Shown in pieces: positions 23,363 through 35,027 of a DNA stretch of 64,000 bases. The position numbers and the translations under genes are program-made. Below the pieces are notes generated by a model, which saw nothing but the letters and a program-made list of their open reading frames with translations, had not been told where the DNA came from and did not search any database. Positions within the stretch are counted from its first letter, which is position 1; each line of letters opens with the position of its first letter. This DNA is from Halichoerus grypus. Lineage: Eukaryota; Chordata; Mammalia; Carnivora; Phocidae. The stretch spans positions 14,836,775 through 14,900,774 of the forward strand of contig NC_135717.1 in assembly GCF_964656455.1 (NCBI RefSeq), in the 5' to 3' direction.

Positions 23363-24110
23363 AAAATGTGGTCTATTTTCAAGTCTCTCCCAGCTTTTAC
23401 TTTCCACCACAGAGCTTGAAACTTCTTGGGTCTCCCCTGTGCATGCACACACCCTCCCACTCAACCTGGGATGTGTGGAAAGCTTGATCAGCTCTCTCTG
23501 GTTCTCTGTTTTCTGGGATTTCCCTGGTAAATTTCTGCATAGCCCACTGGTCTGCCACCTGGCCCAAGTGCGTCTGCAACCTCAGGCTACCAAAGCTGTG
23601 GGCTTTCAACTATCGTTTCCTACTGAGTTTGCTACTTTTACCGACAATGCCATTGAGCATGGGTTTTTCTCCCGCCCCTCCAAAGCAAGTCCAACAATGA
23701 AACTGCTCGTTTTCAAAGACACCTTCAGCCTGGTAGCATTATAAGTTGGGGATGGAGGAGGAAATGGAAACAGCTCCAGGCAAGACTCCCACTGCTCCTT
23801 CCAAAAGTTCAGTTTTTCCATAAACAGATGCTCCTCAACTTTTCGTCTACTTGCTATTTTGGTCAACTTCCAGAGCCCTGAAATGGTTGGTTTTGCCAAT
23901 TTTGTCCTGTTTTGTAGTTGCCTAATACTTTGCCAGAGATACCCATGCTGGAACCTTCCAGCCCTGGACAGACCTTGGGATCCAGCTGGGGTCCAGACTC
24001 CACCCTCCCAGCTCCGGCGGGAGACTCAGCCTTCTTTAAGGGGCGCGCTCCATTCACAAGCACAGCTCCCTCTGCTGGTGAGGTAAGGCTCAGGATTTTT
24101 CAGCTTTGCT

Positions 24111-25500
24111 ACTGAGAGGTCCCAACAGAGTCTAGGGCAGTACTCTCCAGAGTGGGGTACACACAACTCAGACGAAGGGATGGCACCAGTCGATTCGTAA
24201 GGGTGTAAAAACTTCAGTATAAAAATTAGACTGAAATGAGGCTCCACCCAGATTAAGTATACAAGTTGACATCATCACCCTCCCTGGGGCTGTCCGTTGG
24301 ATGGACATGTGTCACGTGTGGGGCGCCCACTCCTGCAGGCTGCCTTGAGGGAAGGGCCCTCACTTGACCCACTTTCAGCTGATCCAGAAGTACTGCAATG
24401 TATATGGACACCATTAAGGGGAGTCATGACTTTCGTTAACTGGTTTAAAAGTAACACCCACAACATGGACAAATGGGTTAAAAAACACTCCTTCAAATAA
24501 ATCACTGATTGAAAATAATACTTAAGTACAAGCAAATGACAGATGATGGCGGAGTCAACTCCTTCTCCTACTACTGGGAGGGCTTCTGAGGTTCCTTTAG
24601 GAGCTCAATACAATGATGCCTTCATTAGATCTGACAAGAAGTCATCCAGAAAATAATGCCCAATTAATAAGCACAATTTGAAAGAGAGACTGACAAATTC
24701 TGAGCGATGAATCTCACCCTAAATCACTTATGTGGCTTGAGATACTAGCTAATGGACACCATGATGTCATCACACTGTCAAAGCATTTTAAACTGCTGGA
24801 GTCCGTGTTTCTATTTTTATGTGTATTAGGTACATGAGTCATGCATGTACATAATATTCTTAGCAAATTCATATCCAGTGTGTGCAGTAAAATTCACTAC
24901 CACTAGAGGTGAGAGATAAAGTCCCACCGGTCTCTGGGATACTCTTGCACTGGGATCCCATGTTAGTACGCATGCCACTGTACCAGCTGGGGACTCTGCC
25001 ACGGGGCGGGGGGGGGCGGGGCGCAAGTCCCAAATGCTCTCGGCTCCTGTCAGGTGTCATGTGCTTTGGGGCAGAACTTGCAGGACGAGAACTCAATACA
25101 TAACCAGCAGACGGCGCCCTGCAGCCCGCTATCACTCCTCTACCCCAATCCAGAGAACCTGCTTTATCAGTAGGGACTCAGGACTCCAGGTGGTCGACCT
25201 CCTAGTCCTCCACATCTCCATCCAATCAGAGAAGTCACGAGAAATGTCATGTCACAGAGTGTCATCTGGACAAGGAGCAGATCTCTGTGGAACTGGACTG
25301 TTAACCTTTTAACATTTCCAGGGATCAAAGTAGTAAGGGTGTGACAAGGACAATAGGCAGGGCTTATGGGCTCAGCTCTGGTCCTGTCTCCACCAACTGA
25401 CTACCCCTCCCCGCACCCCCCAAGAGCTGTCCCGCACAACCGCCATATTCCCTGCAGGGACAGGGTATAAGGTAAGCAGGCTGACTCCAGGTCTCCGCAA
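24111..25500. other. Unique intergenic interval
   Basis: No gene or repeat family recognised. A short G-rich tract with CpGs lies at 25001-25023. Confidence 0.5.
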
Positions 25501-25504
25501 TTAC

Positions 25505-25720
25505 AGCTAACATTTATCATCTTCAGGCTCCACATATTTCAATTCACTGAATCCTCTCTGGAACGCTAGAAAATAAATACTATTGTTAATCATTATTTTT
25601 ACAGATGAGGAAATGGAGGCAGAGTACAAATGAGATTTGCCCGAGGCTACCAAGAGTGAGTGGCAGTGCCAGAATTGGAACCCAGACAATCCTAATTAGG
25701 CAACAAATCCTAAACCCAGC
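25505..25720 (-). mobile_element. MIR, reverse
   Basis: It contains the MIR core in reverse ('tttacagatgaggaaatgga', 'gtgagtggcagtgccagaat'). Confidence 0.8.
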
Positions 25721-26265
25721 CTCCCACCTGTTATGTTCTCCTGCCTCCTTATATAAGGGTTACTATCTGTCCCTGAGCTGGTCGCTAGAACAGCTACCAG
25801 AGGGATATGCACAATCATTTGCTCTAAATAAAGTATGCGTGGTGCAGGCTTAGTGTTGGGGCTTAAGATACACAAAGATGTACTCTGGAGGGTCCCCGTC
25901 TAAAAACCACACACACCCCCACACACGCATCTTGGTTCATCCATTGGTTGCCAATACGTTCAAATTCTGGGCAGACCACCTCAAAGCTTTTCTTTGCTTT
26001 GCCTGCCTTGCTTAGATTTTTGACATCTCATTTTTTCAGAGTCCAACCCAGGCCAAAATTTCTAACATCATTACCACTAAGAGTTGCATATCCCACATTC
26101 TCCAGGTATTGTGCAGTTCTAGCCAAATTCTTGGTTTTCCACTGTGTATTTCTGACCTGTTTCCTGTTCATACTACTTCTACCCCACGAAGCATCCAACC
26201 CCCTCCCCCACAGTCCAATATACAGCATGTTTCTGTTGCACCAGCAACTTTATGGGCTAATTTCT

Positions 26266-26468
26266 TTTTGTTGTTGTTTTTAAAGATTTTATTTGTGAGA
26301 GAGAGAAAGAGCACAAGCAGGGGTGGTGAGGAGGGGCAGAGGGAGAGGGAGACAAGCAGACTCCTTGCTGAGCAGGGAGCCCAACTCGGGACTCAATCCC
26401 AGGACCCGGAGATCATGACCTTGAGCCCAAGGCAACTGCTTAACCAACTGAGCCACCCAAATGCCCCT
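26266..26468 (-). mobile_element. SINEC, reverse, older
   Basis: 'aaagattttatttgtgagag' to 'gagccacccaaatgcccc'. Imperfect flanks atgggctaatttct / tgtgggcacatttct. Confidence 0.9.
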
Positions 26469-26568
26469 GTGGGCACATTTCTTACACCTCAGAGCTACAG
26501 GCTCGTTTTTCTATCTGGGTATAGCAAAAATGTACATACATCAATGTGGGTTAAGATCAGCTACTCCC

Positions 26569-26757
26569 GGGGCGCCTGGGTGGCTCAGTCGTTAAGCGTC
26601 TGCCTTCGGCTCAGGTCATGATCCCAGGGTCCTGGGATCGAGCCCCGCATCGGGCTCTCTGCTCCGCGGGAAGCCTGCTTTTCCCTCTGCCTGACACTCC
26701 CTCTGCTTGTGTTCCCTCTCGCTGTCTGTCAAATAAATAAATTTTAAAAAATCTTTA
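26569..26757 (+). mobile_element. SINEC, forward
   Basis: TSD aagatcagctactccc / aagatcagtttctccc at 26553-26568 and 26758-26773. Confidence 0.95.
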
Positions 26758-26773
26758 AAGATCAGTTTCTCCC

Positions 26774-28330
26774 TTTTCTTGCTCTCCTGGTATTCTGTGC
26801 CCGGGGGGGGGGGGGGATGTACGTGGGGGTGGGGGCGCACACAGGAGGAGGGATGGGGACAGGAAGTACACCTCTTGGTCCCCCCTCCCAATGCCCTGCC
26901 TGAGTGGAATCTTGGCTTTCATGAGTGGCCAGATGGACATCTTCGAGGCAGGAGGCAAATCATAGGACCGCCCTCCTGGACCAGCCTCTTCCTCCCGGAG
27001 GACCAGGAACAGGGCAGTACCTCTCCAGTCCTGGCATCACCTTGAAGTGTGGGCCACAGTCAGGCAAACCAGGAAGAAGCACAGATCATAGTCTGGTGGA
27101 CCTGGACTGTCGGGGCCAGGGAATGACAGCAGTTCCAAGGGCCCAGGGTTGGTTGGAAGCCAAAAGCTGAGGCATCGGGGAGATTTCAGTCTGGGGCAGA
27201 ATGCGTGGGGTCAATATGCCAGGGCCCTGGTTGTCAACAGGGTGACACCACCCCTAGGGGACACTTTGTTTAGGGGATGTTTCTGGTTACCGCAGTAACA
27301 GGGGGCCTCTCCCCGGATGTGGAGGCCAGCCACAGGCCAGGGCAAAGACCTGTCCCATTTCACAAGCCTTCTGCTGTCTGGTCCATCCTTCATGTGGGGA
27401 TGAGACGTGCTTAGAATCCTTTGAGCCTGGAACCTAACTCTATTTTGCGCAAATATTTTTTAGACACACACTGTTCGAGGAATGCAACTAAACTGAGGGA
27501 AGAGAGTACTTTGTTTTGTTGGGAAATCGAGCAAAAATCCCACCTCCAGCAGCCCTGCTGTGGGAGTCGGGGCGTCCCATCTGAAGCTCGCCTGTCACTC
27601 TCCGAGCACAGACATCCACTCGCAGGCACAAGACCTAATCCCACTGTCGTCACTTCCAGGATGGTCGTGCCCAGACCTTTACTTAATATGCACCCGAGTT
27701 CATGACATGTTGCTTTCCTTTTATTTATATTCAGTTAGTCCTCTATTTTTAAGTTACATGTTGATAAATGGTATGATCTCTCTTTTCAGGATAGTAAAAT
27801 TTGTAAAAAGAAAACGTTAGGACTGATCAGGTTGAGCTCAAGGTGCTAGAGAAAGCCATGGGGTCCCTGCTGCCCTAAGCGTGACCTTGATTCCGCTCGT
27901 CAGTTGCCCCAGCACGGGGGGCCCCTGGGCAGAGCTACAGGGCAGGAAAGCGGCCAGGCTGAGCCTGGAACGGGTGCCTGGGCGGGAGGGAAAGGAAGGG
28001 GTCCCATGCCAGGTGGCAGGCCGCTGCAGTGTTCACGTGTCGGCGCGGGGACCCCCATGCTGAGGGGGTGGATTACCCCGCCTGTACATGGATGAGGCAC
28101 GTGGACCAGTCACACGGTCATGGACGTGGTGCAGGGCAGACAGCCGGATTCGGCTGAAGGACAGGGACAGAGGACGGGGAGAGTCAGGTGTCTTTGGGAA
28201 GGAAGTCATCCAGATTCAGGAGGTGCTAGAAGAGCCGGGTGGAGATGAAGGAGCAGGAGAATGATGCCTGACAGAGAACCTCAGGGCACAAAGGTTTTCA
28301 CTGGACGTATCCTCCCTAGCCCCTTCTGTG
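26774..28330. other. Unique GC-rich intergenic interval
   Basis: No gene recognised. A G-run tract is at 26803-26836. Several CpGs and modest open frames on both strands occur around 27,880-28,150, but none looks conserved. Confidence 0.5.
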
Positions 28331-28344
28331 TGCCTCTGTATTTT

Positions 28345-28524
28345 TTTTTAAGATTTTATTAATTTATTAGAGAGAGAGAGCACGAGCAAGGGAGAGGCAG
28401 AGAGAGAGGGAGAGGCAGGCTTCCCGCGGAGCAGGGAGCCCGATGTGGGACTCGATCCCAGGACCCCGAGATCATGACCTGAGCCGAAGGCAGATGCTTA
28501 ACGACCGAGCTACCCAGGCGCTCC
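28345..28524 (-). mobile_element. SINEC, reverse
   Basis: Imperfect TSD tgcctctgtatttt / tgcctttgcattct from 28331 and from 28525. Confidence 0.94.
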
Positions 28525-28994
28525 TGCCTTTGCATTCTTTTAAATTATTTTTTTCAGATTAATAGCTACTTCATCTTTAAAATGAAGGTGTGGTCAATGT
28601 GATTTCAAGATGTCAGGCTCCCAAGTTTGGGGACCCAGAGAGATTGGAGCTTTCTCAAAATGGCAAAACGGATTCTTGCTCGCTAGAATCGTGCAGTTCA
28701 GACTCTGAAATCTCTCTGCAGTAAGGGCTCTCATAAATTACCCAGGTCGGTGGTTTTGAAACTGCAGGCTGCCTTCCATTAGCTGGCTATGTAATCAATT
28801 TAGTGGTCAAGCTCAGTTTTTAAATTAAATAGAAGGAACTAAAATTTAAAAATATCGCCATGGGTCATGACACTCGTTTCCATTATGTAACTTGCTTTCG
28901 GGCATCCAGTGAGCAGCAGCCCCGGCGCCGGCAGCCCTGCGGCCCCGGAGCTGCCCCGCCAGCCTCACTCTTGCACACCTCCCCCCTCAGCACT

Positions 28995-29190
28995 TGGTGA
29001 TAATCAGCATTTACAGAGCGCCAGGCACTGGGCGGAGCCCTTGGTATTAACTTGCTGTATCCCCACCGCACCTGTTAGTGCCGTTATCCTTATTCACAGA
29101 TGAGAAAGCTGGCCACAGAGCCAGAGCTGCCTGGCATGTGGGGGCTGGAGCCGGGCCTCATCCCTGCCACGCTGGACTTCCGGTCTGAGA
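28995..29190 (-). mobile_element. MIR, reverse
   Basis: 'cagcatttacagagcgccag', 'gccaggcactgggc' and 'attcacagatgagaaagctg' match reverse MIR. The flanks are unique and GC-rich. Confidence 0.75.
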
Positions 29191-29515
29191 ACCCTCTTCC
29201 CGGACTGGACGGGGGTGCAGCACTCCCCGCATGGCCTCTGGCAGGCCAGCCCTGCGGGGCCTCTCTAGCAACAGCCCAGAGGAATCCTGTCCTCGGGAGG
29301 GGACAGAAGTCCCCGCAGGCCGCCCCTCTCCACCCAGCAAGGAGCACCAGGGCCTCTTCCAAGGTGCCATCCGCGTGCGACCCCCCGAAGTCTCACGGTC
29401 ATCAGCCTCTAGCCTGGCAAGACTCTGTATCTCATCACTATCTGCCATTAGATTATAAATACTTGTTTAAGAACGGTCTCGCCAACTAGAAGGAAGCGCC
29501 AAAAGGACAAGTATT

Positions 29516-29707
29516 GGGGCGCCTGGGTGGCTCAGTGGTTAAGCGTCTGCCTTCGGCTCAGGTCATGATCCCAGGGTCCTGGGATCGAGCCCCACATCGG
29601 GCTCCCTGCTCAGCGGGGAGCCTGCTTCTCCCTCTCCCTCTCCCGCTGCTTGTGTTCCCTCTCTCGCTGTGTCTCTATCAAATAAATAAAATCTTTAAAA
29701 AAAAAAA
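29516..29707 (+). mobile_element. SINEC, forward
   Basis: 'cagtggttaagcgtctgcc' subtype. Imperfect TSD aaggacaagtatt / aagacaaggattt. Confidence 0.94.
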
Positions 29708-29720
29708 AAGACAAGGATTT

Positions 29721-31009
29721 TATCCGGGCGCTGCTGTTCCTCCAGCTCCTGGAACAGGGAGGTATTTGTAATCTGAACTATCTGTTACTGAGTGAGCAAG
29801 AGTTTGGAGGGAAGAGCCTGCATAAAACCAAAAGCACAGCTCGCCCCCCTCTGCCCCCTGCACATAGCACTGCACTGGCCAGCAGTTCTTACAATGGTTC
29901 AACCACGCTGGTTCACCCATAATCAACAACCAGTGCGGTAGGAGGAGTCTGGAGTTTTCAGAGGCGAGCAGGAAGGAAAAAAGGCGCTCTCGAGGGACAG
30001 AAAGTTTCTTTGAGCAAGTTCGCAAAGACCCTGACCAGACTCCACCCTGCTCCCCAGGTCTGTGGGTTCATTCTGCTTTTTCTGTGCTCTGTGCTTGTCT
30101 GGGCTTCTGAGCAACTTCAGGCTCCGTGTGCCCCCCGGGACATGAAATGGTTTCAAAGCACTCTCTCTAACCTGACTTGAGGACTTGGCGCATGTCAAAT
30201 TTCACAGAGAGTGGACAGAAGGAAGATGTGAGCTTTCCTCGTCCAAGGACTCTCGTTCATCTGTGCTGTGACAAAGCAGCAGAACACATGAATCTCCGAG
30301 GACAGGGAGGGAGCGGGGAGTGGTACAGTGTTGTGAGTAGAGTGTTCGGCCCCTGAGAGAGAGAGGAGGCCAGAAAGGTGAAGGAGGTAGAAACAAATGG
30401 GCCTGTGGCGGTGTCCTGTCCCACAGAGTGACTAGAAGCTGACCTCTACAATCCTGGCACCTGCTGGGGAGGGAGGAGAGACCCACAGAGCCCCTGCCCA
30501 TTGCAAGAGGGAAGAATTCACATCAGTGAACACGATCTGCCTTTACGAAGAACTGCAGAGGACGCAGCGTCCTGTCCTGGCAAAGGAAGCCCAGCACATG
30601 TGGGAGCTCTGTAGCACGAGAAGGCCGAGCGGGCTGGAAGTCTGCCTCTCGTAACTCGGGCCAAGTGCATGCGAAGGGCTTATGTAACAGAGAAGGGGGT
30701 CTTCAAAAGCCCATAGCTACTCAAATGCTCCCTAGTGGCCTGTATTCCTTCCTTTATCTACTTCTGGGCAGGATTAGGGCCACGCCAGTGAGGACCTTGT
30801 TGATCCAGTGCACTAAAAGAGGTTTTGTACTCTCGGGGAGACGACCCGGGTGCTTGCTGAGGCCAGCTGAGTAGGAAACGCGGCCCATCCCACATCCTGA
30901 GGACTGGGGACACTTGGAGAGAACAGCTTGCAAAACACCCTCAATTACTTATCGCAGATGTTCTTCCCTTAGAAAACACCCCTCAGATGGCAGGAAACGG
31001 GAGACACGG
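29721..31009. other. Unique interval downstream of TMEM248
   Basis: No repeat, RNA gene or conserved frame is recognised. It lies just past the inferred TMEM248 3' end. Confidence 0.5.
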
Positions 31010-33733
31010 CAAATAAATTCAGAGGTTTTATTCTGTAAAGCACATATGCACATATTTCAAACACGGAAAATTAATCTGGGAGTGAATGCCATAACAGATC
31101 AGCTACTGACCATCATGCAAGGTAAGTGAGATGGGTCCTCTGGCCCTCGTAACCCCACAGTGCCTGCAGGAGGGTTGAAAACCAGGATGCTGAATCCCTA
31201 CAGACTGCCAAAGAAATTGCAACCGAAACGCAGGCTCCTAGTGACGAGAAAAACTTACAAATAGAATCAAAACTGATTCAAGTCATACAGTGAAAGGACA
31301 AAAGGAAAAAGGAAAGAGATCAATATGATCTGAAACAACCATTTAATAGTAAGTTGCTAACCTTTGATTGGACCTCCAGTCCAAGATGCCTGAGAACGCG
31401 CCAGGGCTCCCGTGCGGGGTCACTTGGAATGGCACCTGGGCCCTGTGTGAGACGCTCTCCTAATCCTGAGGTCCCTCAGCAAGATGTGGCGGAGGACTGG
31501 GCCTTGTCTGCAAGTGCCTGGGTATGAACAGGACTCTGAGCTTCCTGAGATTCCACGGGAGTCTCTTCGGTTCCTAGACCTCTTCACCCAGGTCCACGGC
31601 CTCTCCTCTTCCCCACCTTCCTTTAGACATCTGACTCTGGGTTTCCATAAGATCTTTGAGAAATTACCTGCTAGAGTGAATGCTGGATTTTAAAGTGTGT
31701 GTCCTGGCCTCAGGACAAGTCATACTGTCCAGGCATTTTTGGCACTTCCTTCCCTCATGTCTAACAGAGTCCTTCCTCCCCTGGCTACAGAGTCCAGCCA
31801 TTCCCTGTAATTAAAACAAGGGTAATTGATATTAGCAACAAGCTGGATTGAACAAACCAGTGAAACTGACTTTCTTCACCTGTCTCCTTGGTACTCTGCC
31901 AGTTCTAAATCTCTCCAACTCCACTTCACTGGGATATTATTAATTCAGTAGCAGCTTAACCTAAAATCTGGTGGTCTTATGATATTGATGTTTCTAAAGG
32001 CCAAGCCAAATGGCTCTTTCTCCATCTTGTCTCGTAAAGTCTCAAAGTCTCTAAAGAGAAAACTAAATGAACAGGTTAGCCATGCATCATGTAAGCAACT
32101 CATAAAACTGGATAGACAAGTATGATTACTGTGCTTGAAATGTACCAAAAGGGAAAAAAAAAAGGGATATTAACATATTAAGTTACTACAGTGATTACTT
32201 TAACAATCTTCAGTAAGAGCCCACAATTGTTTTCCATTCAAGAATGCCTGGGATCACATGTTCTAGGCCAATTATTTCAGACTGCAGGACCGATTCTAAT
32301 TTGGAACAGACTACAGACCTGGAGTTGAGGGAAAGAAGTGCTGACGTCCAAGGTCTTAACTGCCCTTCTGCTCTACAACATTGCTTGGGAGAACACAGAA
32401 GTCAGTAATGACAGTGAGTTATTAAGGCAAAGAGCTATTATGAAAAACAGTAAGAATACAAGTAACAAGAAAGGACTAGAAAAGACAACACAATTTTTTT
32501 TTTTTTTTACAAGAAGATGGAGAAGAAGGAAAAAGGGATAAAGGGCCTAGATCATCAAAATGCCACAGGAAAGAAAAATGCTTTTGGTTTTCCTCATACA
32601 TGGCAGATCAGAGCTGCTTTCCTTCCAATTCCACAGGCATCATTTCATGTCACTGATCTACCAGTTGCCATTTTCCTTTTGAAGATATGTTCACTGCACA
32701 CAAATATATGCAAAAAGTAAAAGGAAGAAAGAAAATCCACTCCCTCTTCAAAGAAGACAAGAAACTCTTGCACAACTATTAGACTGAATCATCTTTCTTT
32801 TTCCATACTGCCATCTGCATTCCAGAAAACAGAACAGCTAATTTCTACTCTACTCTAGAGCCATTTACTTAATTTTCAAGCTCTTCTGAGTGAGGACGCT
32901 GCTTCAACTTTTATAATGGAGGGAAGGGACAAGAGAGGAGGAGACAACAGTGGAACATTCTGTGCCCACTCAACTCACACAAGACCAGGTTCCTCACCAT
33001 CCATATGGAAAATGAAACTTAGATCTTTACCATGTAGGTGATTTTTCAATAGTTAACTTTTTACTCAAGATAAAAGCACAAGTCTGTCCTAACTAGAGTA
33101 GTATTAAAATGTGACTATTTTACTTTTCTTTTCAAAGAAAAAAACAAACAAAACAAGAAACTAAGAAAGATAGGCATGTTTCCTTGCAAGCAAAACGGAG
33201 AAAAAGGGATTATTGTTGTTACCATGATTATTAAGCCACAGACACATAAAATCCACAAAATGGACTGGTGGCTTTGGAAATGCAATATCACATCAAAGGT
33301 GCAGACTGTTTCGAACATTCTGTACATATCGGGCTGAAACAAGAACCAAAGCAAACCTCAACCCCGCCAGCAATGAAATGCCCCCGTGACCTTGGTGAAG
33401 ACAGCATGGTCTGCCCCGCGGCACTGAGATCACGATCCTCTCCGGCGCTGCACAGGGTCGTCCCACCAAGTCCACAGGGGAGGCTGAGGGTTCCGGCTGC
33501 ACCCAGTGCGAAGCACGTGCATCATTGGACCAATTTCTGAATAGATCTTTATAAATATATACAAATCAGTTACAGGCACTTGAAATGTCTTTGGCTGGAA
33601 TAACCCAACATTGCAAGATAATATATTCACAGAGTGTCCAGGCCCAGGCTGGGTTCAGCAGGCAATGATTATGGTTCTCTCAGTCTCTCTTAGAAAACGG
33701 GCAGTTGTGGGATTAGGCATCAGCCAAAGCCAC
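31010..33733 (-). CDS. TMEM248: TMEM248 exon 7: last seven codons and 3' UTR
   Basis: After the acceptor TTCTAG the exon codes only V A L A D A and TAA (33715-33713). The rest is read as a 3' UTR of about 2.7 kb. Support is that 31,010-33,712 contains no SINE, unlike its surroundings, and ends at the only AATAAA hexamer I see on this strand in the interval (31032-31027). The coding part is certain; the UTR end is an inference. Confidence 0.85.
31027..31032 (-). terminator. TMEM248: Probable TMEM248 polyadenylation signal
   Basis: This is an AATAAA hexamer on the minus strand. Cleavage would be expected 10-30 bases further on, near 31,000-31,017. No other AATAAA is seen on this strand between it and the stop codon. 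Confidence 0.65.
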
Positions 33734-34989
33734 CTAGAAGAGAACAAGATGAGCAAACCCATCATAGAGCAAAGCCCAGGTAACTCAGCCCCACCAGCAC
33801 CCTTACTGGGTTCCGGTCTCCAACCAAACACCAGGGAGCTACATGGCATGCATCTATTGAGCAGAGGAATTACTAAATCCCTAAGAAAAAAAATCTCACT
33901 TAGCAGGAAATGAAGAGAAATCTAAAAGTCTCCTGCAGGAAGCGGCCGATCCAGCGGAACCCCCATGCTGAGACAGAGTTAACGGATTTGAAACCATGAT
34001 CAGGATTCTGAGATGATTTCTCAAGCTGATAGAAACCGAAGGAAGCAGCCCTTCAGGATCCGCTGCTCTCCCATGGGACTTTGAGAACAATTCCCACTCA
34101 GTACCTTTCACCAGCTAAGAAGTGGGTGTATGGCTGAAAATCCAACACCATGATTTAGGCTGAGAGCAGACTACTTCTGATAAAAAGACAGGACCTAATT
34201 TCTCTGGAGGAAAGGCGCCACCAGCAATAAAGGGAATAAGGACTCAGCAGGACTTTCTGTCTACAGAGATCTCCAGCAAAATACTGGGCCACACCCACCC
34301 ACTGCTCACCTTCTCAGGACAAAAGTCAGGATTGCTCTGACGCAATTTGCTGGGTCTGCCTTTGATAACCGCATAGCAAAACATTGTTATCACCATCACG
34401 AAGAGGAAGTAACTGGTGTGCATGAGATGCAAATTTATTAATGAACGGTCATCCTGAATAAAGAGAATAAACCAGAAACATCTGCACTGAGTTACTGGAA
34501 GATTTTAATGCTAGGTTTCTGGAAACAGGGTTCATAACCTCCAGACTCGCCTCAACTTTAATTCTTAAACTGGAAGGAGAGTGGTTTCTCTTTTTCTCTT
34601 CTAAACTTTTAAAACTAGATCTAAGTAAAGACCGTGTTCCTGGGGCCACCCCCTCCTTCCTAAGGGAGCCCCCTGCCCTGGCTTCTTCACTCCCACACTG
34701 CCCAAGAGCACCCCGCCCCCAGGTCCCCCCTTCCCCAGAAAGCCCCAGAGACCCAGAGGCTTCAACCCCTACCCTTCTCTTCCGTCCTCTTCCTCTGACA
34801 GCCCAAGCCTCTGTTCCCAATTCCTCGTTACTCCCCCACCAAGAAGGCCTCTCCCCATGGGCAGCTAATCCTTCTTTGTCTTTCCCTCACTTTCCAAGCC
34901 CTTGATTCACTCCTCTCTGACCTCCCACATGCGGTCAGTCACCAGGCCTGCCAGGTGCTGCATCCCAGCCATGCTTCCATTCCCTTTCC

Positions 34990-35027
<38 letters not shown>

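Larger units (their letters stand above)
21197..24110 (-). mobile_element. Old L1, reverse, continued
   Basis: Reverse L1 ORF2-derived text ('aagctgctgtgaacattcat', 'tttctctgggataaatgccc'), then 5'-ward L1 sequence, less certain beyond 23,400. SINEs interrupt at 22163, 22686 and 23174. Confidence 0.7.

Noticed and set aside
1..31009. SBDS, the neighbour expected downstream of TMEM248 from human synteny
   Set aside because: No SBDS exon was recognised on either strand; it may lie beyond the left edge.
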